Shown: one piece after another, positions 52,557 to 61,071 of the stretch
Layout: each line of letters opens with the position of its first letter
Numbering within the stretch: the stretch's first letter is position 1
DNA from: Candidatus Obscuribacter phosphatis
GTDB lineage: Bacteria; Cyanobacteriota; Vampirovibrionia; Obscuribacterales; Obscuribacteraceae
Length of the DNA stretch: 64,000 bases
Assembly: GCA_001899315.1 (NCBI GenBank)
Contig: MOYA01000004.1
Location: 167,592-231,591 of the forward strand
Direction: 5' to 3'
Notes under the pieces: generated by a model
What the model was told of the DNA's origin: nothing
Database searches by the model: none
Seen by the model: only the letters and a program-made list of their open reading frames with translations
Translations under genes and position numbers: made by a program

Positions 52557-53762
52557 ATGCCTGAAGAAGTTTGTAAGTCATATAAATCTTTGGAACACAG
52601 CAATGTAATCGATGCATTGTCGGGTAAGAGGCTGGGTTTTACCGACAGATTAGATTGTGCCGATACCAATTTGAGCCGCATATGGGATGAAATGAAGCCC
52701 AAAGCAGTGCGGGTGGTAGTCGATAAAGGTCCTGGTTTTGCCACTGGTTCAGGTGTATTCGTTGGGGCCGACGGCGATGAAGTGGTAACCAACTATCATG
52801 TGGTTTCCGGTAGTTCTCAAACTCGTGTGGTCACTTCTTCCGGTGAGATTTTCAATGCCCGCATTCTTGATGTTGACGATGTGCGTGACCTAGCCCATCT
52901 CAAAATCGAAGGAATTAGCAAAAAGCCCGAGCGTTCGGTGCAATTTTCCAAAAGTTTGCCGCCGGCTGGCTCTGAATTATTTGCTGCTGGGCATCCCGGC
53001 GGCTCGCCCAGCATGATTGTTTCGCAAGGTATTTATTTTGGCAAAGAGCCTTATTTGGTGGCCTTCAGTCCAGCTTATCAGGACCGATTAATCGGCAAAG
53101 CGGCCGAGGCCATAGTTAAAAAGCCGGAAACAGAAAATGACATCAAGGCTTTGCTGATGACCCCAAAATTGAGAATGTCTACACCGCTCTATTATGGTAA
53201 TTCAGGTGGAGCAGTGGTTGACGCAAAGGCGCAATTAGTCGGCATAGCTACAGCTATCGAGCCTGGCAGCGGTGTCTCTAATATTGCCACGCCGGTAGAG
53301 CATGTGCGAGAACTGCTTGAACGCAGAGAACCAAAGTTTGATTATAAATACCAACGTTACAGTCTTTTTGATGTTCAACCTGAGGCTGTAGCCACCAATA
53401 CCGCTGCTTTGGCTGTCGGCTATATGACTCGTCGCATTAGTGCGCCCATCTATGGTGCCGTCTCGGCTTTCAGGGCTGTCGAGACTTTCGACAATGTCAC
53501 TGCCAAAAATTTAGAAGCCGATCGCCGTCCCGCCTATGCATCACTGGCCTTGCAGAGCACTGCTGCTCTGGGCGGTGCCCTCAGTCTCTTGGCTCGCAAC
53601 CCTTTGGGCAGACTAGCTCAAATGGGGCGGGTCGGCTATGCCATGGTGGGCGCCGGCGCCCTGGGCTCTATCGCTTCCGACTTTATGCCTGGTCCGTCGC
53701 GACTGGTCGGGGTGACCAGGCATAACAAAGAAGCAAGAGAACCGCTTCAGTTTTCTTTTTAG
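52557..53762 (+). CDS. Trypsin-like serine protease with hydrophobic C-terminal region (paralogue 1)
   Basis: 401 residues with no signal peptide. The S1C-like protease domain covers about 45-255. All three catalytic residues are visible: H81 in TNYHVVSG, D111 in VRDLAHLKI and S216 in YGNSGGAVV. The C-terminal 130 residues are Ala/Gly-rich with two or three hydrophobic helices (about 300-390) and end with NKEAREPLQFSF. The organisation and tail match the protein encoded at 57846. It may sit on the membrane facing the cytoplasm, or be exported by a signal I cannot see. PDZ domains, usual in DegP-type enzymes, are absent. A GTGATATCAC palindrome lies 56 bp upstream (52492-52501). Confidence 0.85.
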   Translation: MPEEVCKSYKSLEHSNVIDALSGKRLGFTDRLDCADTNLSRIWDEMKPKAVRVVVDKGPGFATGSGVFVGADGDEVVTNYHVVSGSSQTRVVTSSGEIFNARILDVDDVRDLAHLKIEGISKKPERSVQFSKSLPPAGSELFAAGHPGGSPSMIVSQGIYFGKEPYLVAFSPAYQDRLIGKAAEAIVKKPETENDIKALLMTPKLRMSTPLYYGNSGGAVVDAKAQLVGIATAIEPGSGVSNIATPVEHVRELLERREPKFDYKYQRYSLFDVQPEAVATNTAALAVGYMTRRISAPIYGAVSAFRAVETFDNVTAKNLEADRRPAYASLALQSTAALGGALSLLARNPLGRLAQMGRVGYAMVGAGALGSIASDFMPGPSRLVGVTRHNKEAREPLQFSF

Positions 53763-53805
53763 GTAGAATGAGAGAAGAGCTATTTGTTTGGAAGGAAGCC
53801 CGAGT

Positions 53806-54828
53806 GTGAAGCCACCAGATCAGGTACCGGAAGGGCTGTCTATTGTGGAGTATCAGCGTCTTGTGGCGCTCTACACCTTGATGGGGCGCACCCGTCAGGC
53901 GACGCGGGCGCTTGCCTATCTCTCAAGGCTTAAGTCGGGGGACCAGGCATCGGAAGAAGAACTGAAGATGGTTGGTGCCGGTACAAAGTTTGCCGAGTCT
54001 CTGATGAAACTGCTCAAGTCGGTTGCCGAAGCCGACCAAGATGGCGAAGCCCGCCAGTCTGGTGAACATCAGTCTAAGCAAGATAATTCTGAACAAGCTC
54101 AATTAGATCAAGATCAAACAGGTCAAGCTCGATCTGGTCAAGCTTTTGAAGATCCAATTTATTCGATGAAAGAGCAATTGATGTCGATTGGTCTATCTGC
54201 CGCCGAGGCCGATGAATATCTAGAAAAATTGAAAGAAGCTCTCAGGGATATGTCTCGCCCTGATCCGCCCCCTCGTGAGGTGCCTCAAGACCTATCGGCT
54301 CGCGAATATTGGGATCTGGCTTTGCGTTACAAACAGGTGGGCTGGACCGAACAAGCTCGTGATGCTCTTACTCTAGCTATTGAGCTTGATGGGGACGGCA
54401 AATTCGGGCGCAAGGCCATGTGCTTCTTGCGCTCCAAAATACCGCGTTTCCCGGTGCCCTTGATGGCCGAACAGCTCAATATTCAGGGCTACAACCAAAT
54501 GCTCACTAATGAAGAAGAGGCAAGGCGTACTTTTGAAAGTTTAGTGGAGCAGTATCCCGACTTTGAATGGCCTTACGGCAATCTAGGCTCTTTGCTCATC
54601 AAGGAAGGAGACTTAAGTCAAGCCGAAGCAATTTTGGTCAAGGCTGTGACAATCAATCCATACTATATCAACGCCTGGCTGCATCTTTCGCGGGTGTATG
54701 CCATCGAGTCTAGGTTTGCCGAAGCCGATGACTGTCTAGATAGAGTACTAGCCATCGACCCTTCCGATCCTAATTGGAAAGGCATAAGAGAATTGGTCGA
54801 TCAGCTTAAGTTTGATAAGTTCAACTAA
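53806..54828 (+). CDS. Cytoplasmic TPR-repeat protein with Gln-rich linker
   Basis: 340 residues from the GTG at 53806, chosen because AAGGAAG lies nine bases upstream; the TTG at 53788 would place that site inside the gene. There is no signal peptide. The N-terminal helices are followed by a low-complexity Gln/Asp/Ser-rich stretch (about 85-115) and then TPR-like repeats (EYWDLALRYKQVGWTEQARD; EARRTFESLVEQYPDFEWPY; GDLSQAEAILVKAVTINPYY; RFAEADDCLDRVLAIDPSDP). It follows the trypsin-like gene by 43 bp and overlaps the stop of the convergent kinase gene by 4 bases. It is a likely scaffold; partners are unknown. Confidence 0.8.
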   Translation: MKPPDQVPEGLSIVEYQRLVALYTLMGRTRQATRALAYLSRLKSGDQASEEELKMVGAGTKFAESLMKLLKSVAEADQDGEARQSGEHQSKQDNSEQAQLDQDQTGQARSGQAFEDPIYSMKEQLMSIGLSAAEADEYLEKLKEALRDMSRPDPPPREVPQDLSAREYWDLALRYKQVGWTEQARDALTLAIELDGDGKFGRKAMCFLRSKIPRFPVPLMAEQLNIQGYNQMLTNEEEARRTFESLVEQYPDFEWPYGNLGSLLIKEGDLSQAEAILVKAVTINPYYINAWLHLSRVYAIESRFAEADDCLDRVLAIDPSDPNWKGIRELVDQLKFDKFN

Positions 54829-56909
54829 GTATTTGAGAATTCACAATTTGGCAGGGCTTGGTGCAATTCTTTCACCTTTTCCGGCGGCCAATTTTTGGTG
54901 TCTATGTGCAAGATTTTCAAATTGGGAAAAGAGCGTAAAGTGCCTATAACAGATGGATCGAGTTCCATGCCGGTGAGACGCAGATCTCTCAAATAATGTA
55001 GTTTTGAGAGCTTAGCCACACCCCGGCTGCTTAGTTCGTTATTGCTCAGATAAAGGTCTTGCAGCTCTTTCATTGTGGCAATATCGTCTAGGTCGGCGTC
55101 GTGCAAATTGGAAAAACGCAGGCCAAGGCGAATTATGTAAGGACTATTGCGCAGCTTGTGCAGTAGTGGTTTGAAATTGTTTGTGGCATTACTTGAATCT
55201 ATATCCAAAATCTTGATGTGGCTAAGACATTTTAGTTTGCTTATTTCATCGCCGCTCACCGGCACGTTCTTGAGCGTCAGTATTTCAAGCTTTTGATTGT
55301 TCTCGATATGCTCTAAACCTTTATCGTCTATGGCACAGTTGAAGATCTCCAGCTGCGCCAGTCTTTTCCATTTAGCAATATCGGCCATTACCGAATTGCT
55401 AGCTCGGTAATGGCTGTCTAAAACCAGTCCGGTAAGTTGATCGGGTCCAAAGAGATGGAGTCGCTCAGGCTTTTCGAAGAAATTTTCAGAGGGCCTAAAG
55501 GAAATTGGTGCATTTATGGGGAATCTTAGATCATTTATGCATGGCTGGCTGCCACGATTGGGAAGAATAGTCATGGTGCCGTAGGATTTTTTATTGGGGA
55601 AGTGAAAGACTATTCTGTCTGGTGAATCTGGGTCTGCTTCAACAAAGGGACTAGGGAAATCGTCTGCCTCTTGCTCGTTTTGGCTGACCTTATTTTCGGT
55701 CTTTTGTGTTCTTTGTGTTTTTTGTGTTTCGCTGAGTAAATAGACGGTGAAGGCTAAGCCGGCGATCAAAACAAGTGCCAAGGCAGAAACAATAAGAGCA
55801 GTGGTGAAGCTTTTCTTAGGGCTCTCATATTCTAATTCTTCTTCGCCTTCAGAGGCGCTCGCATAGGGAGTTTGACTGGTGGATAGTTTGCCCTTGATGA
55901 GAAGCTTGATTAGTCTTTCTACTTCTTCCATAGAGCGGCAACGTTTTTCTGGATCTTTGGCCAGCATTCTGCCAATCAGTACCTCAAGGGCTTCTGGAAA
56001 GGCTTCACCACCCGCTGCTTGCCTTAGAGAAGGAGGCGGCTCGCTGATATGTTTTTGCAAAAGACCAAGATGATGTTTGGCTCGAAAAGGAGGAGTACCC
56101 GTCAAAGCTTCGAACATCGTGCAAGCCAGTGAATAGATATCAGATTTTTCGCTCACTTCTTTGCCCATGCACTGTTCTGGGCTCATATAAGGGGGGCTGC
56201 CGATAAAGTCGCCGGCTGTCGGATCTGACACCGGCATCAAGCCGCTATGGACAAACTTGGCTAAACCAAAGTCGAGAACAATTGGTACCAGTTTGTTATT
56301 TTGCTTGGTAAGAATGATATTTTCCGGCTTGATATCACGGTGTATCGTGTTGTGCCTGTGGGCATAGCCGAGGGCCGATGCCACTTGCAAGAACACTTCC
56401 AGACCTTGATTGAGAGTGAGCGGACCATGGTCTTCAAGAAATTTCTTCAAGGTCGGACCGTGTACATATTCCATGGTGAAATATGGAATACCATCTGGCA
56501 AGATGCCGCAGTCATAGACCTTGATCAAGTTTTGATGATCAAATTTGGAAGCGGCGGCAATCTCTTTGGCGAAGCGCTGAAAGTTGACGGCATTCATGCG
56601 TGAGTTAATTAGAGTTTTGAGAGCCAGCTCAATTTTGAGCATGTTATGTTCAACCAGCCAGACAAGACCCATGCCGCCCTTTCCAATCGGGCGCAAAAGT
56701 TTATACTTGCCGTCTATGATGTTGCCTGAAACAAAAGCAGCTGGGGCGTCTTGCAATTCGAGGGGCATAGTGGCGCCAAAGGCAGGCAGATTTGGGTCCA
56801 ACTGAGGGCGCAGTTTTCCAGGCAGGTTGACCTTAAAAAGCTCGGCAGCCGATTGTGTCGGTCTGACTCGGCTTGCTTCGTCATCAGCTTTTTGTTTTTC
56901 TTGGCTCAT
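54825..56909 (-). CDS. Receptor-like Ser/Thr protein kinase with extracytoplasmic leucine-rich repeats
   Basis: 694 residues. The cytoplasmic kinase domain (about 65-335) has IGKGGMGLVWLV, the catalytic Lys in LALKTL, HRDIKPEN, DFG in VLDFGLAKF and SPEQ, all intact. One membrane helix (about 368-392; TALIVSALALVLIAGLAFTV) follows. The outer part has a short linker, a beta segment and a leucine-rich repeat series from about 520 to 685 (LAQLEIFNCAIDDKGLEHI; LEILTLKNVPVSGDEISKL; LQDLYLSNNELSSRGVAKL; LRDLRLTGMELDPSVIGTL). This architecture, kinase inside and LRR outside, suggests a sensor for a peptide or surface ligand. The gene sits between the two trypsin-like genes on the other strand. Confidence 0.93.
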   Translation of the reverse strand: MSQEKQKADDEASRVRPTQSAAELFKVNLPGKLRPQLDPNLPAFGATMPLELQDAPAAFVSGNIIDGKYKLLRPIGKGGMGLVWLVEHNMLKIELALKTLINSRMNAVNFQRFAKEIAAASKFDHQNLIKVYDCGILPDGIPYFTMEYVHGPTLKKFLEDHGPLTLNQGLEVFLQVASALGYAHRHNTIHRDIKPENIILTKQNNKLVPIVLDFGLAKFVHSGLMPVSDPTAGDFIGSPPYMSPEQCMGKEVSEKSDIYSLACTMFEALTGTPPFRAKHHLGLLQKHISEPPPSLRQAAGGEAFPEALEVLIGRMLAKDPEKRCRSMEEVERLIKLLIKGKLSTSQTPYASASEGEEELEYESPKKSFTTALIVSALALVLIAGLAFTVYLLSETQKTQRTQKTENKVSQNEQEADDFPSPFVEADPDSPDRIVFHFPNKKSYGTMTILPNRGSQPCINDLRFPINAPISFRPSENFFEKPERLHLFGPDQLTGLVLDSHYRASNSVMADIAKWKRLAQLEIFNCAIDDKGLEHIENNQKLEILTLKNVPVSGDEISKLKCLSHIKILDIDSSNATNNFKPLLHKLRNSPYIIRLGLRFSNLHDADLDDIATMKELQDLYLSNNELSSRGVAKLSKLHYLRDLRLTGMELDPSVIGTLRSFPNLKILHIDTKNWPPEKVKELHQALPNCEFSNT

Positions 56910-56996
56910 TTGGTAAGAAAAAACTCGCTCTAGAAAAATGTTCTTAGCGTGTCGGTACTAATCTTGCCTTATTATTATGCTCTTGTGGTGTGACCA

Positions 56997-57788
56997 ATGT
57001 GTGGCAGTTTGTTCTTTAGGTATAGATTTCATCTCTTGATTGTTTCGGCAAGCCTGCTTACTGCCTTGTTTCTGCTTATGAGCAGGGCTTGGGCCTTAAG
57101 CAGCAAAGTTTGGTATCTTGAGATGGAATCGGCTAGCGGCGGTGTTTATCGTGTTTGGCTCAGCTCTGAACATGCTCGCATCGACAATGGTAATTTTGGT
57201 TATAGCCTCTATGCCTCTAAAGAGAAAAACGGCTGGTCGATTTTAGCGTCGCGCAAAGACAGTCGGGAACAGTGCCGAACTAGTCTCAAGGGCTTTTGCG
57301 ATGAATATGCCCGGTTGCTGAAAGCCGGCAGTGTGCTTGACTTGAATAAACCAAGCAAGACTACCGCCCTAAAATTTGACCAGGGTGCCTTGCTTGGTTG
57401 CACCGGCAATAAATGCATCTTTGCCGGTGAGCAGCGTGCCAAAGATCTCTTTATGAGCGGCGAAAAGCCCGAGAAAACCGACCACTATGAAGTTGTCTAT
57501 GCCAACCTGCCCGTACCGCCGGAAATAGCCGGACTAACCTGTGTGCTGGTCAATATGCCCAGGCTGGGTGGATGCGTGCTTCAGGCCCATGAATATTTTG
57601 CCGATGGGCGACGCTGTTGGATTGTGCGCAACCGCAAGTTGGAAATTTTGAGCGACACCGCTAAAGTTTCAGCCCTCTTTCAGCCTCCAGCCGGATTTAA
57701 GGATGTCGGCAAGCTAGAGCGACGTTTCCTCTTTAAGAGTGTGAGCGGCATTATGGACGATATGGCTGAGAGCTTAGGACACCGCTAG
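56997..57788 (+). CDS. Exported protein resembling the W..V/PPGY family
   Basis: 263 residues. A hydrophobic N-terminal segment (about 11-33) is a signal peptide or anchor. The order of landmarks parallels the genes at 19071 and 21757: an early beta region (VWYLEMESASGGVYRVWLSS), WSILASRKDSREQCRTSL, a central Cys-containing part (GCTGNKCIF) and a late FQPPAGFKDVGKLERRF. No catalytic motif is recognised. It lies 57 bp before the second trypsin-like gene, on the same strand, and is divergent from the LRR kinase. It may be a substrate or partner of the neighbouring proteases; this is only suggested by position. Confidence 0.65.
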   Translation: MCGSLFFRYRFHLLIVSASLLTALFLLMSRAWALSSKVWYLEMESASGGVYRVWLSSEHARIDNGNFGYSLYASKEKNGWSILASRKDSREQCRTSLKGFCDEYARLLKAGSVLDLNKPSKTTALKFDQGALLGCTGNKCIFAGEQRAKDLFMSGEKPEKTDHYEVVYANLPVPPEIAGLTCVLVNMPRLGGCVLQAHEYFADGRRCWIVRNRKLEILSDTAKVSALFQPPAGFKDVGKLERRFLFKSVSGIMDDMAESLGHR

Positions 57789-57845
57789 TTAATTCTTTGT
57801 CGGAAAACTGCAAACTGGGTATATATTCGTATGGAGTAATGGGGC

Positions 57846-59138
57846 GTGGCTTTTTTTATGGACCAGGGCGGAAAAAACAGCAAGAATAGCAAAGGCGAGT
57901 GCACGCCAAGCAATGTCGTTGACTTGGATGGCGACCTTGAGCGTGTTGATCTTTGTCAGCAATCGCTTCTCAAAGAGGTGCAAGAGGCTTACGCACCCAA
58001 GGCAGTGAAAATAAATACGGTCAGAGACGGGGCCCAGAAAGGCGAGGGCTCGGGCTTTTTTGTCAACGACGGCACCCAGATAGTAACTGCCGCCCATGTG
58101 GTGAACGGTACTAGGACAATCGAAATAGTCGCTGCCGATGGTCAGAAATATCAGGGCAAGGTACTCAGTATCGACGATGTCAACGATCAGGCGGTTATTC
58201 AAGCGCTGGGCATGAAACCTGACCCTTCTAGGGCGGTGGATACTTCTCAATCATCTGAACTTTATCCGGGCGCTCGTGTGGTTGGTGTAGGCAGCCCAGG
58301 CGGTGAGAAAGATACATTTTTGTCACCAGGTTTTGCTCAAGCAAAAGCCACCATGGGCGATATCGTAGAAGCCTCCGGCGGGGCCGTGCCGGGGCAGCCT
58401 GGTAGACCTAAATCTGTCAACAATCTTGTATACGACGCTCTCAATTCGAGAGATGCAAACGAAGTGGATGACGCTGGTCGTTTTCTTTTGTCGAAACGTA
58501 TAGTCACCAATAGTGTTTTTCATGGCGGACAGTCGGGTGGTCTGGTGGTCGGCGAAGACCTAAAGTTTGCCGGTATGATACAGTCGCGCAATCAGTTCAC
58601 TGCGCGCGACGGCACCACCCAGTTTCGCGGCAATTATGTGCCCGACGATGTGGTGCGACAGATGCTCAATTCTCCTTCGCGCTTTCAATTTGATTATTCG
58701 ATGAAGAGTGAATATGACCTCAATAAGTCGGGTGTGACTGCCAAACTAGCATTAGATGGAGCGGCGCCCTTGGCGGCTAAAGTACTGCCCCGAGTTGGTG
58801 CATTAGCACCTTTGGGTGTTGGTCTCTATGAAGCTTCCTCTTTTAAGGAAAACTACCGCGGTTTTTTCAATCCGGCTGCTTCTGATCAACTGAAATCGCA
58901 ATATGGCAGAAAGCTGGCTGAAGATGTGGGCTATGCCGGTGGTGGCTTGGCCATGACCATAGGACTAATTGCTCGCAATCGCCTCAGACCGGTGGGTCTT
59001 TTGGCTGGTGGTTTGGCTTATGGCGCGGCGGCTGTTTCTGACAACATTTCTAAGTTTGAGGGTAGAATACCCTATTTAGAAAGCGCCAAAAGAAAGAACG
59101 GAGACCCTCGTAATCCCATAATGTGGAAGCCATTTTAG
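57846..59138 (+). CDS. Trypsin-like serine protease with hydrophobic C-terminal region (paralogue 2)
   Basis: 430 residues with a GTG start; GGAG lies 11 bases upstream. There is no signal peptide. The protease domain covers about 45-280 with H84 in TAAHVVNG, D114 in DVNDQAVIQ and S230 in HGGQSGGLVV, so the triad is complete. The C-terminal 130 residues form Ala/Gly/Leu-rich hydrophobic helices and a tail KNGDPRNPIMWKPF that parallels the tail of the 52557 protein. The shared architecture indicates duplication and divergence. The next gene begins 8 bp downstream, with its ribosome binding site overlapping the stop. Confidence 0.87.
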   Translation: MAFFMDQGGKNSKNSKGECTPSNVVDLDGDLERVDLCQQSLLKEVQEAYAPKAVKINTVRDGAQKGEGSGFFVNDGTQIVTAAHVVNGTRTIEIVAADGQKYQGKVLSIDDVNDQAVIQALGMKPDPSRAVDTSQSSELYPGARVVGVGSPGGEKDTFLSPGFAQAKATMGDIVEASGGAVPGQPGRPKSVNNLVYDALNSRDANEVDDAGRFLLSKRIVTNSVFHGGQSGGLVVGEDLKFAGMIQSRNQFTARDGTTQFRGNYVPDDVVRQMLNSPSRFQFDYSMKSEYDLNKSGVTAKLALDGAAPLAAKVLPRVGALAPLGVGLYEASSFKENYRGFFNPAASDQLKSQYGRKLAEDVGYAGGGLAMTIGLIARNRLRPVGLLAGGLAYGAAAVSDNISKFEGRIPYLESAKRKNGDPRNPIMWKPF

Positions 59139-59146
59139 GAGAGGTC

Positions 59147-60907
59147 ATGACATTTAGAAAGTTGAGCAGGAAGAGGAATTCTCGCAACAAGAGAGGTTCC
59201 TTTTCTTGGATCAGGCTGTTACTATTTGGCTCTTTTGCTTTCGTGGTCATGATCTTAGCTGTATTCTGGATTAGCTTTGGCCCCACTGTTATGCAACTTG
59301 TCTATCAGCCGCAGTGGAAGAAAGATGTGGCTCAGGCAGTCGGTCTTTGTCCAAATGATAGAAAGGCGGCAAGCACCGCCTTTGATACTGCAATGAAGGA
59401 AGCGGAGAAGGCCGGCGCCCAGCCTTGGGAGAAAATGAGCGCCTTGCGCGATTATGCCAATGCTTTATACAACGAATTTGAGTTTGCTGCAGCCGATAAG
59501 CTAATCGATAAGATTGTTGCAATGGAGCCAAAAGAAGGCTTTAAGAAAGGCTCGATCGAGAACAATGTACTGGCAATGGCCTTACAAGATCGAGCTTGGG
59601 ATAGTCATGGTCGCTATCTAGATGCCAATGCCATCAAGAAGAAAAATTTGCCTGATGGAGTGGTCGATCAGGAAAGAGCGGCACAGCTGGCTGAATTAAA
59701 CTTTGGTGCTGATCACTTACAGACAGTGCATAAGAAAACCACCTTGGCTTGTATGTTGGTGGAAAGCGGCAAGGTGGCAGAAGGCGAGAAAACCTTTGCG
59801 GCAATTGCCGAGACAATTGCTAAAAATGCCAGTCTTGCACCCGAATGTGCCTGGTATCTAGCCGCACTGAAAGCAAGAGCTGAAGCCTTTCAGGGTCAGT
59901 TTGAACAGGGTCTTGCCACCTGTCGAAAGGGCTTTGAAGGCACCGAGAATGAAGACAATAAAGACCGCATCTGGACCGAATTCAAGCTTGGTTTGCGGGT
60001 CTATGCCAATCAGCACGAAAAGGCTAAAGTTGCTGCTTTTGACGAGAAGCAGAGCCCTCTTAAAGGGCTTGAGCATGTTGATAAAGACTTTTGGGCTGGT
60101 AATTTCAAAGCTCTAGATGCCCTAGAGAAAGTATTGCTTGCCGAGAAGAGAATTGAAGTAAATGGCGTTTGGACTCTCTGCTATTTCTATGATGCCTTGG
60201 CCGGTGAAGACACCACATCTGGTGCTCGTCATCTTGATGAGGAGGATTACAAAACCAGGTTGGCTCAGTTCGATAAATGGCTGAAAGAGAATCCTAGTTC
60301 GGTGGCGGCACGTATTGGTCAGGCTATGACCTATTATGGTTATGCTTGGTTGGCACGCGGCTCGGGCTATGCCGATACTGTCACCAAAGAGGGTTGGCGT
60401 CTTTACAAAGAACGAATTGCTAAAGGCAAGGCTGTTTTAGATGCCGATCCTCAGATCAAAAAGAAAGATCCTGCTGCGTTTGAGGCTTATGCCACGGCTG
60501 CTTTGGCTCAAGGTGTTGAGAAAGACCAATATCTCAAAATGGTGGATGAATGTCATAAGGCTTACCCTGATTTTTATCAAATAGACCGCAGCGCCTCATA
60601 CTATCTTTTGCCTAGATGGCATGGCGAAGACGGTGATACCGCCAGGTTTATTGCTCGCCGCTCAGACCAGCTTGGCGGCGTCGAAGGTGATGTGCTTTAT
60701 GCGCGTCTGGTCTCTCACATTATGCGTTATTTTGATGAGCCTTTCGGCAGTGAAGGTAATTTTGATTTTGCTCGCTTTACCCGCGGCTATAAAGAACTGA
60801 TCAAGAGAAATCCCTCTGATATTCAGCTAAAGATGGACTATTTGAATAGCTGCCGCAAGAAAGGCGATTATGACAGCATGAAGCTTGTCTTCGATGCCCT
60901 AAAATAG
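59147..60907 (+). CDS. Membrane-anchored TPR-like protein (DUF4034-like C-terminal region)
   Basis: 586 residues from the ATG at 59147, which has GAGAGG just upstream. The basic N-terminus (RKLSRKRNSRNKRG) and one hydrophobic segment (about 21-42) make an inside-to-outside signal anchor. Helical repeats of TPR type fill about 60-330. The region 370-530 (WLKENPSSVAARIGQAMTYY, GYAWLARGSGYADTV, YLLPRWHGEDGD) resembles DUF4034, a domain of unknown function I know from proteobacterial envelope proteins; this is by recall. It follows the second trypsin-like gene by 8 bp, so the two are probably co-expressed. Confidence 0.8.
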   Translation: MTFRKLSRKRNSRNKRGSFSWIRLLLFGSFAFVVMILAVFWISFGPTVMQLVYQPQWKKDVAQAVGLCPNDRKAASTAFDTAMKEAEKAGAQPWEKMSALRDYANALYNEFEFAAADKLIDKIVAMEPKEGFKKGSIENNVLAMALQDRAWDSHGRYLDANAIKKKNLPDGVVDQERAAQLAELNFGADHLQTVHKKTTLACMLVESGKVAEGEKTFAAIAETIAKNASLAPECAWYLAALKARAEAFQGQFEQGLATCRKGFEGTENEDNKDRIWTEFKLGLRVYANQHEKAKVAAFDEKQSPLKGLEHVDKDFWAGNFKALDALEKVLLAEKRIEVNGVWTLCYFYDALAGEDTTSGARHLDEEDYKTRLAQFDKWLKENPSSVAARIGQAMTYYGYAWLARGSGYADTVTKEGWRLYKERIAKGKAVLDADPQIKKKDPAAFEAYATAALAQGVEKDQYLKMVDECHKAYPDFYQIDRSASYYLLPRWHGEDGDTARFIARRSDQLGGVEGDVLYARLVSHIMRYFDEPFGSEGNFDFARFTRGYKELIKRNPSDIQLKMDYLNSCRKKGDYDSMKLVFDALK

Positions 60908-60917
60908 ACTGATCTTT

Positions 60918-61071
60918 GGCGCGGTTGCGAAGATTTTTAGATGCAGTAGCGCAGAGCTCTAGGCGCGGTTGCGCAGATTTTTAGATGCAGTAGCGCAGAG
61001 CTCTAGGCGCGGTTGCGCAGATTTTTAGGTGCAGTAGCGCAGAACTTTAGGCGCGATTGCGCAGATCTCTA
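60918..61071 (-). repeat. Seven tandem 22-bp units in two alternating forms (44-bp period)
   Basis: Type A (plus-strand start GGCGCGGTTGCGCAGATTTT, then TA; units 1, 3, 5, 7) alternates with type B (GATGCAGTAGCGCAGAGCTC, then TA; units 2, 4, 6). The two forms share the TAGCGCAGA/TGCGCAGA core. The last type A unit is the coding end of the TPR gene on the minus strand (its final LRDLRNRA codons), and the rest lies beyond the stop. TGCGC and GCGCA of neighbouring units can pair. Confidence 0.9.

Noticed and set aside
60918..61071. CRISPR array
   Set aside because: The units are contiguous 22-bp repeats without unique spacers, and no cas gene is present.
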